NCBI GenBank assembly: GCA_965199845.1
Contig: CBDATZ010000042.1
Coordinates: 586,382 to 650,381, forward strand
DNA length: 64,000 nucleotides
From: Ilyomonas sp965199845
GTDB lineage: Bacteria > Bacteroidota > Bacteroidia > Chitinophagales > Chitinophagaceae
Direction of reading: 5' to 3'
The number at the start of each line of letters is the position of its first letter. The stretch's first letter is position 1. The notes under the pieces were generated by a model. It made no database searches and had not been told where the DNA came from. It worked only from the letters and a program-made list of their open reading frames with translations. The position numbers were made by a program, and so were the translations under genes. Shown here piece by piece: positions 25,912 to 33,220 of this stretch.

Positions 25912-26256
25912 TTATGATTTGCTATCAACGATTATAGTTACATGATTGCTGCGCTTACGAACACGGTAGCCACGACCTTGTGGTGCCGGACGCATTCGTT
26001 TTAAAACACGACCGCCATCAACGAAAACAGTCTTTACAATTAAGCTTGCATCAGCAGCGCTTCCACCTTCATTTTTTTGCTCCCAGTTGTTGATAGCGCT
26101 CTTCAGCAACTTAAATAAAGGAACAGCATTGTGCTGCGGATGGAATTCCAAAATAGCTAACGCTTTTTCTACTTCCATTCCACGAATTACGTCTGCTAAC
26201 AAACGCATTTTGCGCGGACCAGTAGGATAATTATTTAATTTAGCAACAGCTTCCAT
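25912..26256 (-). CDS. rplV: 50S ribosomal protein L22
   Basis: A 114-residue L22. The family core is NNYPTGPRKMRLLADVIRGM, then AVPLFKLLKSAINNWEQ, and the tunnel beta-hairpin RVLKRMRPAPQGRGYRVRKR. L22 lines the peptide exit tunnel and its loop is a macrolide-resistance hotspot in other bacteria. It lies between rpsS and rpsC. Confidence 0.97.
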   Translation of the reverse strand: MEAVAKLNNYPTGPRKMRLLADVIRGMEVEKALAILEFHPQHNAVPLFKLLKSAINNWEQKNEGGSAADASLIVKTVFVDGGRVLKRMRPAPQGRGYRVRKRSNHVTIIVDSKS

Positions 26257-26280
26257 TTTCTTTAGTTGTATGTGTAAATG

Positions 26281-26336
26281 GTAAGTTATAAGTCTTAAAA
26301 CCTTACTTACTACTTAATACTTATGACCTAATACTT
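26281..26336. repeat. Heptanucleotide-word spacer (rpsS-rplV)
   Basis: Eight heptads in register: GTAAGTT, ATAAGTC, TTAAAAC, CTTACTT, ACTACTT, AATACTT, ATGACCT, AATACTT. The last five share ACTT or ACCT at the end. The array fills most of the gap between the rpsS stop and the rplV start. Confidence 0.6.
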
Positions 26337-26339
26337 TTA

Positions 26340-26609
26340 CTACTTTTTAGAACCAGAATGTCCTCTGAAATTACGTGTCGGTGCAAATTCACCAAGCTTA
26401 TGTCCAACCATAAATTCAGTTACATATACCGGAATGAATTTGTTACCGTTATGCACTGCAAACGTATGACCTACAAAATCCGGAGAAATTGTAGAGCGGC
26501 GGCTCCAGGTTTTGATAACACTCTTTTTGTTTTTGCCTTCGTTGATGTTTAAAACTTTTGTTTCAAGATTGACATCGATGTAAGGACCTTTACTTATCGA
26601 ACGACCCAT
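26340..26609 (-). CDS. rpsS: 30S ribosomal protein S19
   Basis: An 89-residue S19. It begins GRSISKGPYIDVNLETKV and has the diagnostic WSRRSTISPDFVGHTFAVHN and HKLGEFAPTRNFRGHSG. S19 forms the head of the small subunit with S13. It lies between rplB and rplV. Confidence 0.97.
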   Translation of the reverse strand: MGRSISKGPYIDVNLETKVLNINEGKNKKSVIKTWSRRSTISPDFVGHTFAVHNGNKFIPVYVTEFMVGHKLGEFAPTRNFRGHSGSKK

Positions 26610-26652
26610 AGTAATGAGTTAATTAAATTTATTATTAAATACGTTCTCTATA

Positions 26653-27492
26653 TTATCTCTGCTTTAATTTTTTACCGTCTCTGCGCTGAATAATCAGACT
26701 GTCAGAACCTTTATGCTTACGGGTTTTTAAACCTTTTGCATATTTACCGGTACGGCTGCGTGGATGTCCACCTGAAGATTTACCTTCACCACCACCCATC
26801 GGGTGATCTACAGGGTTCATAGCAACACCACGAACGCGTGGACGAACACCTTTCCAACGGTTAACTCCAGCTTTACCAGCTTGTTCCAGATTATGATCAC
26901 TGTTTGAAACCACACCTACCGTTGCATAGCAGTTGATAAGAACTTTTCTTAATTCACCGCTTGGCATCTTCAGTACAGCATATCTTTCTTCTTTGTTAGT
27001 TAATTGAGCAGAAGAGCCAGCGCTGCGAGCCATTTTGCCACCTTGTCCTGGTTGTAATTCAATATTATGAATCACAGTACCTAAAGGCATGTTTTTCATT
27101 TGAAGAGCATTGCCTAATTCAGGAGCAACAGCGTCACCAGCACTTATAGTTGCACCAACCTGGATGCCCTGCGGAGCTAAGATGTATCTTTTTTCTCCGT
27201 CTGTGTATTGTACCAATGCGATGAAAGCGGTACGGTTTGGATCGTATTCAATAGAAACTACTTTGGCATCCATACCAGTTTTATTTCTTTTGAAATCTAT
27301 AATGCGGTAATGATGTTTATTTCCTCCACCCATGTAGCGCATTACACGACGACCTTGTGCATTACGACCAGCCGTGCTGTGCTGATGTTCCAGCAAGCTC
27401 TTTTCAGGCTCGTTAGTTGTAATTTCAGCATAAGCGTTCCCAATTCTCCAGCGTGTGCCGGCTGTCATGGGTTTGTATTTCTTTAATGCCAT
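26653..27492 (-). CDS. rplB: 50S ribosomal protein L2
   Basis: A 279-residue L2. Diagnostic parts are the N-terminal KKYKPMTAGTRWR, the RNA-binding core LQPGQGGKMARSAGSSAQL, and the peptidyl-transferase-centre loop with GVAMNPVDHPMGGGEGKSSG. Length is normal. It lies between rplW and rpsS. Confidence 0.98.
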   Translation of the reverse strand: MALKKYKPMTAGTRWRIGNAYAEITTNEPEKSLLEHQHSTAGRNAQGRRVMRYMGGGNKHHYRIIDFKRNKTGMDAKVVSIEYDPNRTAFIALVQYTDGEKRYILAPQGIQVGATISAGDAVAPELGNALQMKNMPLGTVIHNIELQPGQGGKMARSAGSSAQLTNKEERYAVLKMPSGELRKVLINCYATVGVVSNSDHNLEQAGKAGVNRWKGVRPRVRGVAMNPVDHPMGGGEGKSSGGHPRSRTGKYAKGLKTRKHKGSDSLIIQRRDGKKLKQR

Positions 27493-27536
27493 TTGATAGA
27501 TACTTTATGCGAACTTTTCAGCTTCGCGGCTATAAT

Positions 27537-27836
27537 TTAAATATTTGAGTATAAGTCTATGGTTTCGCCTTCAGCTACGGTTACATAAGCTTTTTTGTAA
27601 CCAGGCTTTGTACCTTTAATAAAACCAGCTTTTGTAAAGCGCGTTTTATTTTTTCCCGGAACAATAACTGTATTCACATTTGCAACGCTAACGCCGTACA
27701 TATCTTCTACAGCTTTCTTTATTTCGAGTTTATTTGCCTTTTTTGCAACTTTAAAAGCATAACGCCTCAGCTTTTCCTGCTGGTTGTTAACTTTCTCGGT
27801 GAGAACCGGCTTTATAAGTACTTCAATACTTTTCAT
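27537..27836 (-). CDS. rplW: 50S ribosomal protein L23
   Basis: A 99-residue L23, the protein at the exit tunnel that docks trigger factor and SRP. It shows VLIKPVLTEKVNNQQEKLRR, YAFKVAKKANKLEIKKAVED and VNTVIVPGKNKTRFTKAGF. It is placed between rplD and rplB with short gaps (24 and 44 bp). Confidence 0.97.
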   Translation of the reverse strand: MKSIEVLIKPVLTEKVNNQQEKLRRYAFKVAKKANKLEIKKAVEDMYGVSVANVNTVIVPGKNKTRFTKAGFIKGTKPGYKKAYVTVAEGETIDLYSNI

Positions 27837-27860
27837 TATGAATAATTGAAACGTTTTTAA

Positions 27861-28502
27861 TTATGCTTCTACCTCGGCAGTTTCTTCTTCGCTGAAAATC
27901 TTGGCAGCACTTTCAGTTAAAATCAAAGTATCTGCATTTACCACTTCGTAAGTGTTTAAGTCAGCCAGCAAAGTGCTTTCAACTCTTGGCATATTGCGAA
28001 GACTTAGGTAAACATTATCATTATAATCTGAAAGAACAATCAATGTCTTTTTACCAGTGACTTTTAAAGCTTTCAAAACATCGCCAAATTGCTTTGTTTT
28101 TGGTGCTTCCATAAAGATATCTTCGATAATTACAATAGCATTATCTTTTGCTTTGTAAGAAAGTGCGCTGACTTTTGCTAAGTCTTTTACTTTTTTATTC
28201 AGCTTAAACCCATAACCATGTGGTTTAGGTCCGAATATAGTACCACCACCTTTATACAAAGGATTGCGGATATTACCTTTACGTGAACCACCGGTACCTT
28301 TTTGCTTGTGCAATTTGCGGCTGGCACCCTGTACTTCAGCACGGGTTTTTACTTTATGTGTGCCCTGGCGTTTAGCAGCCTGGTATTGCTTTACAGCAAG
28401 ATATAACACGTGGTCATTTGGTTCAACACCAAATATTTCTTCCGGCAACTCGATAGTTCTTCCGGTTGTTTGACCTTGTATATTTAAAACTTCTACCTGC
28501 AT
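27861..28502 (-). CDS. rplD: 50S ribosomal protein L4
   Basis: A 213-residue L4. Diagnostic parts are RQGTHKVKTRAEVQGASRKL, HKQKGTGGSRKGNIRNPLYK and GPKPHGYGFKLNKKVKDLA, followed by the C-terminal DVLKALKVTGKKTLIVLSDY. In proteobacteria L4 autoregulates the S10 operon; no equivalent leader is recognised here. It lies 21 bp downstream of rplC. Confidence 0.97.
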   Translation of the reverse strand: MQVEVLNIQGQTTGRTIELPEEIFGVEPNDHVLYLAVKQYQAAKRQGTHKVKTRAEVQGASRKLHKQKGTGGSRKGNIRNPLYKGGGTIFGPKPHGYGFKLNKKVKDLAKVSALSYKAKDNAIVIIEDIFMEAPKTKQFGDVLKALKVTGKKTLIVLSDYNDNVYLSLRNMPRVESTLLADLNTYEVVNADTLILTESAAKIFSEEETAEVEA

Positions 28503-28523
28503 TTGAATTCTTTAAATTGGTGA

Positions 28524-29141
28524 TTATTTCTGGATTAAAACGATTGAACCATTGTGACCCGGAACAGAACCGCCCACCAGTATATAATTTTTTTCAGGGA
28601 ATATTTTTACAATTTTCAGACCTTTCATCTTTACACGGTCATTACCCATACGACCGGCCATTCTCATCCCTTTAAATACACGGGAAGGATAAGATGAACC
28701 ACCAATAGATCCCGGCGCGCGGCTACGATCATGTTGACCATGCGATGCTTCGCCTACACCATGGAAACCATGACGTTTTACAACACCCTGAAAACCTCGG
28801 CCTTTTGTAGTACCAACAACTTCAACTTTATCGCCTTCAGCGAATATTTCTACGGTTACGGTTTCACCAATATTTTTGTTGAGAGAAGAATCGCGAAATT
28901 CTTTTACGAATTTTTTGGCTGGAGTATTAGCCTTTGCGTAGTGGTTAATTTCGGCTTTTAGAGAATGCTTTTCTTTTTTGTCGCCGAAGCCTAACTGGAG
29001 AGCATTGTAGCCGTCTGTATCCTGGGTTTTTACTTGTGTAACAACACAAGGTCCAGCTTCAATAATTGTAACAGCGGTTTGTTTTCCGTCTGCACCAAAG
29101 ATGCTGGTCATGCCGATTTTTTTACCAATAATACCTTTCAT
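28524..29141 (-). CDS. rplC: 50S ribosomal protein L3
   Basis: A 205-residue L3. It begins KGIIGKKIGMTSIFGADGKQ and carries the conserved VEVVGTTKGRGFQGVVKRH, then SIGGSSYPSRVFKGMRMAG with the Gln/Gly loop near the peptidyl-transferase centre. Unusually for a tight cluster, 297 bp of spacer separate it from rpsJ upstream. Confidence 0.97.
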   Translation of the reverse strand: MKGIIGKKIGMTSIFGADGKQTAVTIIEAGPCVVTQVKTQDTDGYNALQLGFGDKKEKHSLKAEINHYAKANTPAKKFVKEFRDSSLNKNIGETVTVEIFAEGDKVEVVGTTKGRGFQGVVKRHGFHGVGEASHGQHDRSRAPGSIGGSSYPSRVFKGMRMAGRMGNDRVKMKGLKIVKIFPEKNYILVGGSVPGHNGSIVLIQK

Positions 29142-29438
29142 CGTGTTTTGCGGTTTGTGCCCCGCTGAGGTATTGAGGACATCACACCGATGAAGCGTGA
29201 TTCAATCCTTGTTTGCCGCCGACCTTTTCTTTTGTTTCCTGTCTTATCAGGAGAAGAAGTACCGGTTTTAAACAAACCTCGAAGGGCTTGTTTTTATGTC
29301 CTTGAAGTTATAAACCCCAAAAAGGAATTTAAAAACTTCGTTTACTATATTCAGAGCTCTTTTTTCGCTTTCGCAATTGAGAGATGATTGATTATGTAAG
29401 AACTTTTTTGCTTTTCGCTTTCAGCTTAAAGCTTTTAC
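29142..29438 (-). other. Long spacer between rpsJ and rplC
   Basis: 297 bp inside the ribosomal cluster with no convincing gene on either strand. It holds an imperfect hairpin (AAACAA/TTGTTT with CCT/AGG, 29270-29293) and, next to the rpsJ stop, a short heptad-word array (29401-29435). It may be an attenuator or leader for rplC-rplD or hold an internal promoter; no TAnnTTTG match was noticed. Confidence 0.4.
29401..29435. repeat. Short heptanucleotide-word array after rpsJ
   Basis: AACTTTT, TTGCTTT, TCGCTTT, CAGCTTA and AAGCTTT keep GCTT exactly 7 nt apart at 29410, 29417, 29424 and 29431. It lies directly after the rpsJ stop codon on the transcribed strand. Confidence 0.5.
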
Positions 29439-29744
29439 TTACGCTTTAATTTCCACTTCAACACCGGAAGGTAAGTCGAGCTTTGACAAAGCGTCTACTG
29501 TACGTGAAGAAGAAGTATAAATATCTAATAAGCGCTTGTGAGTAGCCAGCTGAAATTGTTCACGGCTCTTTTTGTTCACGTGCGGTGAACGTAATACTGT
29601 AAATATTTTAGTATGCGTAGGCAGAGGAATAGGACCTGTAACAACAGCTCCTGTGCTGCGAACGGTCTTAACGATTTTCTCTGCAGATTTATCTACCAGA
29701 TTATGATCGTATGACTGTAATTTTATGCGAATTCTTTGAGACAT
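29439..29744 (-). CDS. rpsJ: 30S ribosomal protein S10
   Basis: A 101-residue S10. The ATG at 29744 gives the standard N-terminus SQRIRIKLQSYDHNLVD and normal length; the frame is open further upstream but crosses the predicted promoter. The middle shows GPIPLPTHTKIFTVLRSPHV and KKSREQFQLATHKRL. It is the first gene of the cluster here; fusA, which often precedes rpsJ in this phylum, is absent. Confidence 0.97.
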   Translation of the reverse strand: MSQRIRIKLQSYDHNLVDKSAEKIVKTVRSTGAVVTGPIPLPTHTKIFTVLRSPHVNKKSREQFQLATHKRLLDIYTSSSRTVDALSKLDLPSGVEVEIKA

Positions 29745-29774
29745 AACCGTAACCCAAATTTCAAATTGGGAGCG

Positions 29775-29805
29775 CAAAGGTAACAGCTTGGTACATAACA
29801 TGCAA
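29775..29805 (-). promoter_or_regulatory. Promoter of the S10-spc ribosomal cluster
   Basis: On the minus strand the -7 box TACCTTTG (29775-29782) matches TAnnTTTG exactly and the -33 TTG (29803-29805) lies 20 nt upstream of it. Both are the known Bacteroidota primary-sigma signature. Transcription would start near 29768, giving a leader of about 25 nt before the rpsJ ATG. Confidence 0.7.
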
Positions 29806-30305
29806 GCTTTTTTTAATTAATTTTTCTGTTTTTTATAAATTTTAGTAAAAGTCGCGTTTAAAAAACGCTTTTCTTTCAATTCTTCTCATCAAAATAGAAT
29901 AAAAGACAACTTGCCACTTTATATTAGGCTTGAAATGCGAAGGGATATAACATCTTAATCGGCAATAAATTATCGGTACGCAATTTCATAATGCCGTTTT
30001 AATCTCTAATCTTCTGTGAACGATCAACAAAAATATTTTTACTGATAAAACACTTCACGATTAATACAGCTATCGCTTATTATCTTCCAAATTTATCTTT
30101 CTGTATCAAAAAAATATTCAAAGATTGAAAGATTTTATTTAGTCAAATCAGATGAATTGACTGGTTGGATAAACAAATAAAATGTGTAATGTTCAATAAA
30201 CATGATCATTCATAAAGCACTTTATTAATGGATGGTATAAAAAATGTTGTATCAGCTAATTGCTGTCGAAATCAGTTAATAATTAAATACGAGTAATAGT
30301 ATATT
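29806..30305. other. Intergenic region upstream of rpsJ, no gene seen
   Basis: About 500 bp of strongly AT-rich DNA between the divergent ribosomal promoter and an SDR gene. No reading frame, RNA gene or strong inverted repeat was recognised. Confidence 0.5.
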
Positions 30306-31127
30306 ATGGAACAAAAAGTATGGTTTATAACCGGAGCTTCGCGTGGATTTGGAAACGTTTGGGCAGAAGCTGCATTAAAGCGTGACGATAAAGTTGCAGC
30401 AACAGCGCGCAAGACAGACACATTGAAGAAATTACAAGATAAGTTTGGTAAATCTGTATTGACATTGGAATTAGATGTTACCAATCGGAAAGATTGTTTT
30501 GATGCAATTCAAAAAGCGAAAGATCATTTTGGAAGATTGGATGTTGTAATTAATAATGCAGGTTACGGTCAGTTCGGAGCCATTGAAGAATTAAGTGAAA
30601 AAGAAGTCCGCGAGCAAATTGAAACCAATCTCTTTGGCGCTTTATGGGTAACGCAAGCGGCTTTGCCAATTATGCGCGAACAAAAAAGTGGTCATATTTT
30701 GCAGGTATCAAGTATTGGCGGCATTGCTGCTTTTACAAACATTGGTATGTATCACGCATCAAAATGGGCGCTGGAAGGATTTTCCGAATCGCTAAGTCAG
30801 GAAGTCGCAGACTTTGGTATTCATGTTACTTTAATTGAACCCGGTGGTTTTGAAACAGATTGGTCAGGCAGTTCGGCAAAACATGCACAGCCGATTGCCG
30901 CTTATGATAAAGTAAGAGAAGCCAGAGCCAAAATGCGTTCCGGCATGAAGCAAGGCAATCCAAATGCGACTGCGGAAGCTATCTTACAGGTTGTTGATGC
31001 AGAGCAACCGCCGCTGCGAATTTTTCTTGGCGAAATGCCACTACAAATTGCTAAAACGCAGTATCAGAAAAGGATTGAAAATTGGGAGAAATGGCAACCT
31101 GTTTCAATTGCCGCACAAGGAGCGTAA
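30306..31127 (+). CDS. SDR family NAD(P)-dependent oxidoreductase
   Basis: A 273-residue classical SDR. It shows ITGASRGFGNVWAEAAL at the cofactor site, an Asp after the third strand (LELDVTN), NNAGYGQFGAIEEL, catalytic Ser in QVSSIGG and the Tyr-x-x-x-Lys YHASK. The C-terminal half (EPGGFETDWSGSS) resembles the YbbO/oxidoreductase subgroup. The substrate is unknown. It is a single gene ending in its own terminator. Confidence 0.9.
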   Translation: MEQKVWFITGASRGFGNVWAEAALKRDDKVAATARKTDTLKKLQDKFGKSVLTLELDVTNRKDCFDAIQKAKDHFGRLDVVINNAGYGQFGAIEELSEKEVREQIETNLFGALWVTQAALPIMREQKSGHILQVSSIGGIAAFTNIGMYHASKWALEGFSESLSQEVADFGIHVTLIEPGGFETDWSGSSAKHAQPIAAYDKVREARAKMRSGMKQGNPNATAEAILQVVDAEQPPLRIFLGEMPLQIAKTQYQKRIENWEKWQPVSIAAQGA

Positions 31128-31147
31128 GTAAAATATAAAACAAAGTA

Positions 31148-31173
31148 AAAGCCGGAACATAACGTCCGGCTTT
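31148..31173. terminator. Bidirectional terminator hairpin
   Basis: AAAGCCGGA pairs perfectly with TCCGGCTTT across an 8-nt loop, followed by ATTTAT. It lies between the convergent SDR and SRPBCC genes. Confidence 0.8.
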
Positions 31174-31202
31174 ATTTATAATCCTTGAATTGTAACGGCT
31201 TG

Positions 31203-31628
31203 TTAGTTGCTTTCTGTGTAGTTTTTAAAATTGTCGAGTATAGCTTGCCAACCGCTTTTTTGCACGTCTAACGGATGCGAAGTTTCGGCTTCAAAAATTT
31301 CTGTAATTTTTGTTTTTTCTTCATCAGGAACAAATTTAATTTTCACATTTCGTCCATCAGCAATATTATATTCGATATATTCATTCTGAATAATCTTAGT
31401 ATAATTTCCAACAAAATCAAACCCGAAAGAACCATCTTTGGCTTCCATTCTGTAATTAAAGCTTCCTTCTTCTTTAAAATCGTTTTCTGCTTTTGGTGTA
31501 AACCAATCATTCGAAGCTTTGTTCCATTGAATAATATGTTTCGATTCTGAAAAATAATCCCATACTTTTTCAACCGGCGCATCTACAATTGTCTCTATGG
31601 TTATAACTTCTCTGTTTTGTGTTTCCAT
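31203..31628 (-). CDS. SRPBCC (AHSA1-like) domain protein
   Basis: A 141-residue START/Bet v 1-fold protein. The ATG at 31628 gives the usual N-terminus (ITIETIVDAPVEKVWDYFSE, then KHIIQWNKAS). The middle shows NYRMEAKDGSFGFDFVGNYT and the C-terminal helix has SGWQAILDNFKNY, as in AHSA1-domain proteins. These bind small hydrophobic ligands, but the ligand here is unknown. Convergent with an SDR gene and followed upstream by another SDR on the same strand. Confidence 0.88.
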   Translation of the reverse strand: METQNREVITIETIVDAPVEKVWDYFSESKHIIQWNKASNDWFTPKAENDFKEEGSFNYRMEAKDGSFGFDFVGNYTKIIQNEYIEYNIADGRNVKIKFVPDEEKTKITEIFEAETSHPLDVQKSGWQAILDNFKNYTESN

Positions 31629-31744
31629 TGTTATTTTTTTTGATTGAATACTGCAAACATCAGATAAATAAAGTAAGAAAATACTGTGCAAATACGACTA
31701 ACAAAGAGCGAACTGCGACAATACATTTACATGCCTGATTTGTC

Positions 31745-32461
31745 TTACGATTTGCCCGGAATGGTTGGTCTTACTTCAACTTTACTTGGTAACGTGCGTG
31801 GATTCATTTTTAATAAGTCGGCTACCATTTGGCCGATGTCTTCCGGCTGTATTTTCCAGGCATCGGCATCTGTAGGTGTTTGGTCGCCAAAATGAGTAGC
31901 AACAGAGCCAGGCATAATGGTCGTTACTTTAATTCCATGTTGCCGTAAATCGAGCATAATGGCTTGTGTAAAGCCAACCAAACCAAACTTACTTGCATTG
32001 TAAGCCGAACCGTTTACAAAGAAATTTGTACCCGCCAAGCTTGCAATGGTAATGATGTATCCTTTTGTTTTTTTTAAGGCATCAATGCTTGCTTTTACAC
32101 TATTAAAAACGCCTGTTAAATTGGTATCAATCGTGCTTTTCCAGTCTTCTTCTGTTAAGGTTTCAATATTGGCAAAATGACCAACGCCGGCATTCGCCAC
32201 CAATACATCCAACTGACCGAAATGATTAATGACTTCCTGCACCGCTTTTTTCTCCGATTCCATTGAACTGACTTCTGATTGTAAAGCCAATACTTTAGAC
32301 GCATCATCGCTTAACGATTTGGCTGCTTTCTGCGCCGCTGCTAACGTGCGGCTTGTAATTGCCACTTTCATTCCGGCTTCTAATAACGTTTTTGCAACGC
32401 CATATCCGATTCCTTTGCTGCCACCTGTTATGTAAGCTACTTTATCTGTTAGTGTATTCAT
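31745..32461 (-). CDS. SDR family oxidoreductase
   Basis: A 238-residue classical SDR. Motifs are YITGGSKGIGYGVAKTL, VANAGVGHFANIETL (with VANAG in place of NNAG), the catalytic ITIASLAGT and YNASK, and PGSVATHF. It resembles FabG-like 3-ketoacyl reductases, but the substrate cannot be assigned. It lies 117 bp upstream of the SRPBCC gene on the same strand and may be co-transcribed with it. Confidence 0.9.
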   Translation of the reverse strand: MNTLTDKVAYITGGSKGIGYGVAKTLLEAGMKVAITSRTLAAAQKAAKSLSDDASKVLALQSEVSSMESEKKAVQEVINHFGQLDVLVANAGVGHFANIETLTEEDWKSTIDTNLTGVFNSVKASIDALKKTKGYIITIASLAGTNFFVNGSAYNASKFGLVGFTQAIMLDLRQHGIKVTTIMPGSVATHFGDQTPTDADAWKIQPEDIGQMVADLLKMNPRTLPSKVEVRPTIPGKS

Positions 32462-32597
32462 CTTTGTTTACTTATTTTGTTTGCATGTTCGTTCCAAATC
32501 GTAAAAAATTATGGTAAGCTTTTATGTCAGAAGAATCATGCTCTTATAATGCAAGTCTTATAATGTTGGCAAAATTATATAGACTTATTTGATATGA

Positions 32598-32950
32598 TCA
32601 ATTTAAAAAAGAATGTAGCTGGTCAATAAGATTTCTTACTTCAAAAGGTTTATCTATAAAACCATTAGCGCCATATTCCGATACGGTATTATTATATTCA
32701 GGAACGGCTGAAAATAAAATGATAGGAATAGTAAACTGGCTACTGTCGCGCAACTCTTTGCATATTTTACGACCATCATAACCGTTTAGATTAATATCCA
32801 TCAAAATAATATCAGGTTTCATGTGTAAAGCTGCATCTACAACAGCGTTACCATTTGAAACAGCAACCACATCAAAACTATTACGTTTTAAAAAAACTTT
32901 AGTGCCTGTAATATGTCTTCGTCATCATCTACAAGCAATATTTTAACCAT
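32598..32950 (-). pseudogene. Single-domain response regulator, frameshifted at a T7 run
   Basis: A receiver-only response regulator of about 117 residues broken by one missing base. The ATG at 32950 starts VKILLVDDDEDILQALKFF and meets a stop at once; from the next frame the protein continues LKRNSFDVVAVSNGNAVVDA to the stop at 32598. The break is in a run of seven T on the coding strand (32890-32896); eight would restore one frame. The receiver's key residues are otherwise intact: the acidic pair (DDD), phospho-acceptor Asp in IILMDINLNG, Ser in LFSAVP and Lys in IDKPF. It could be a true mutation, a phase-variable tract or an assembly error. Confidence 0.85.
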
Positions 32951-33092
32951 TGTAACCAATTTTGTATCAGAATTTTTTTAATTCGTATCAAAAATTTAAC
33001 CAAACGTAGCAGAAGAAAATATTGGTTTCCTTCAAGCTGATATATGATTCAAATTTCATAGTAAAGTAAGCGTAAGATTCAGTATGAGTTAT

Positions 33093-33124
33093 AAAAAAGA
33101 AGACATACTAAGTATGCCTTCTTT
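33093..33124 (-). terminator. Terminator hairpin downstream of T9SS beta-helix gene
   Basis: AAAGAAG and CATAC pair with GTATG and CTTCTTT, with one mismatch and a 3-nt loop. On the minus strand it runs into TTTTTTAT, fitting the gene that ends at 33221. Confidence 0.65.
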
Positions 33125-33220
33125 ACAGTTTGATTTGATATGTTCTTTTAGACAAATTACGGAGCCAATACTTTACTTAATTTGCAATGCAGAACAACTG
33201 TCTCTGCAAACTACCTGTTT

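Noticed and set aside
29190..29387. 65-codon plus-strand frame between rplC and rpsJ
   Set aside because: It is opposite to the operon, starts without any promoter-like sequence and has no similarity to a known protein; treated as spacer.
29745..29801. N-terminal extension of S10 upstream of 29744
   Set aside because: It would overlap the -7 box and predicted transcription start; the standard S10 N-terminus begins at 29744.
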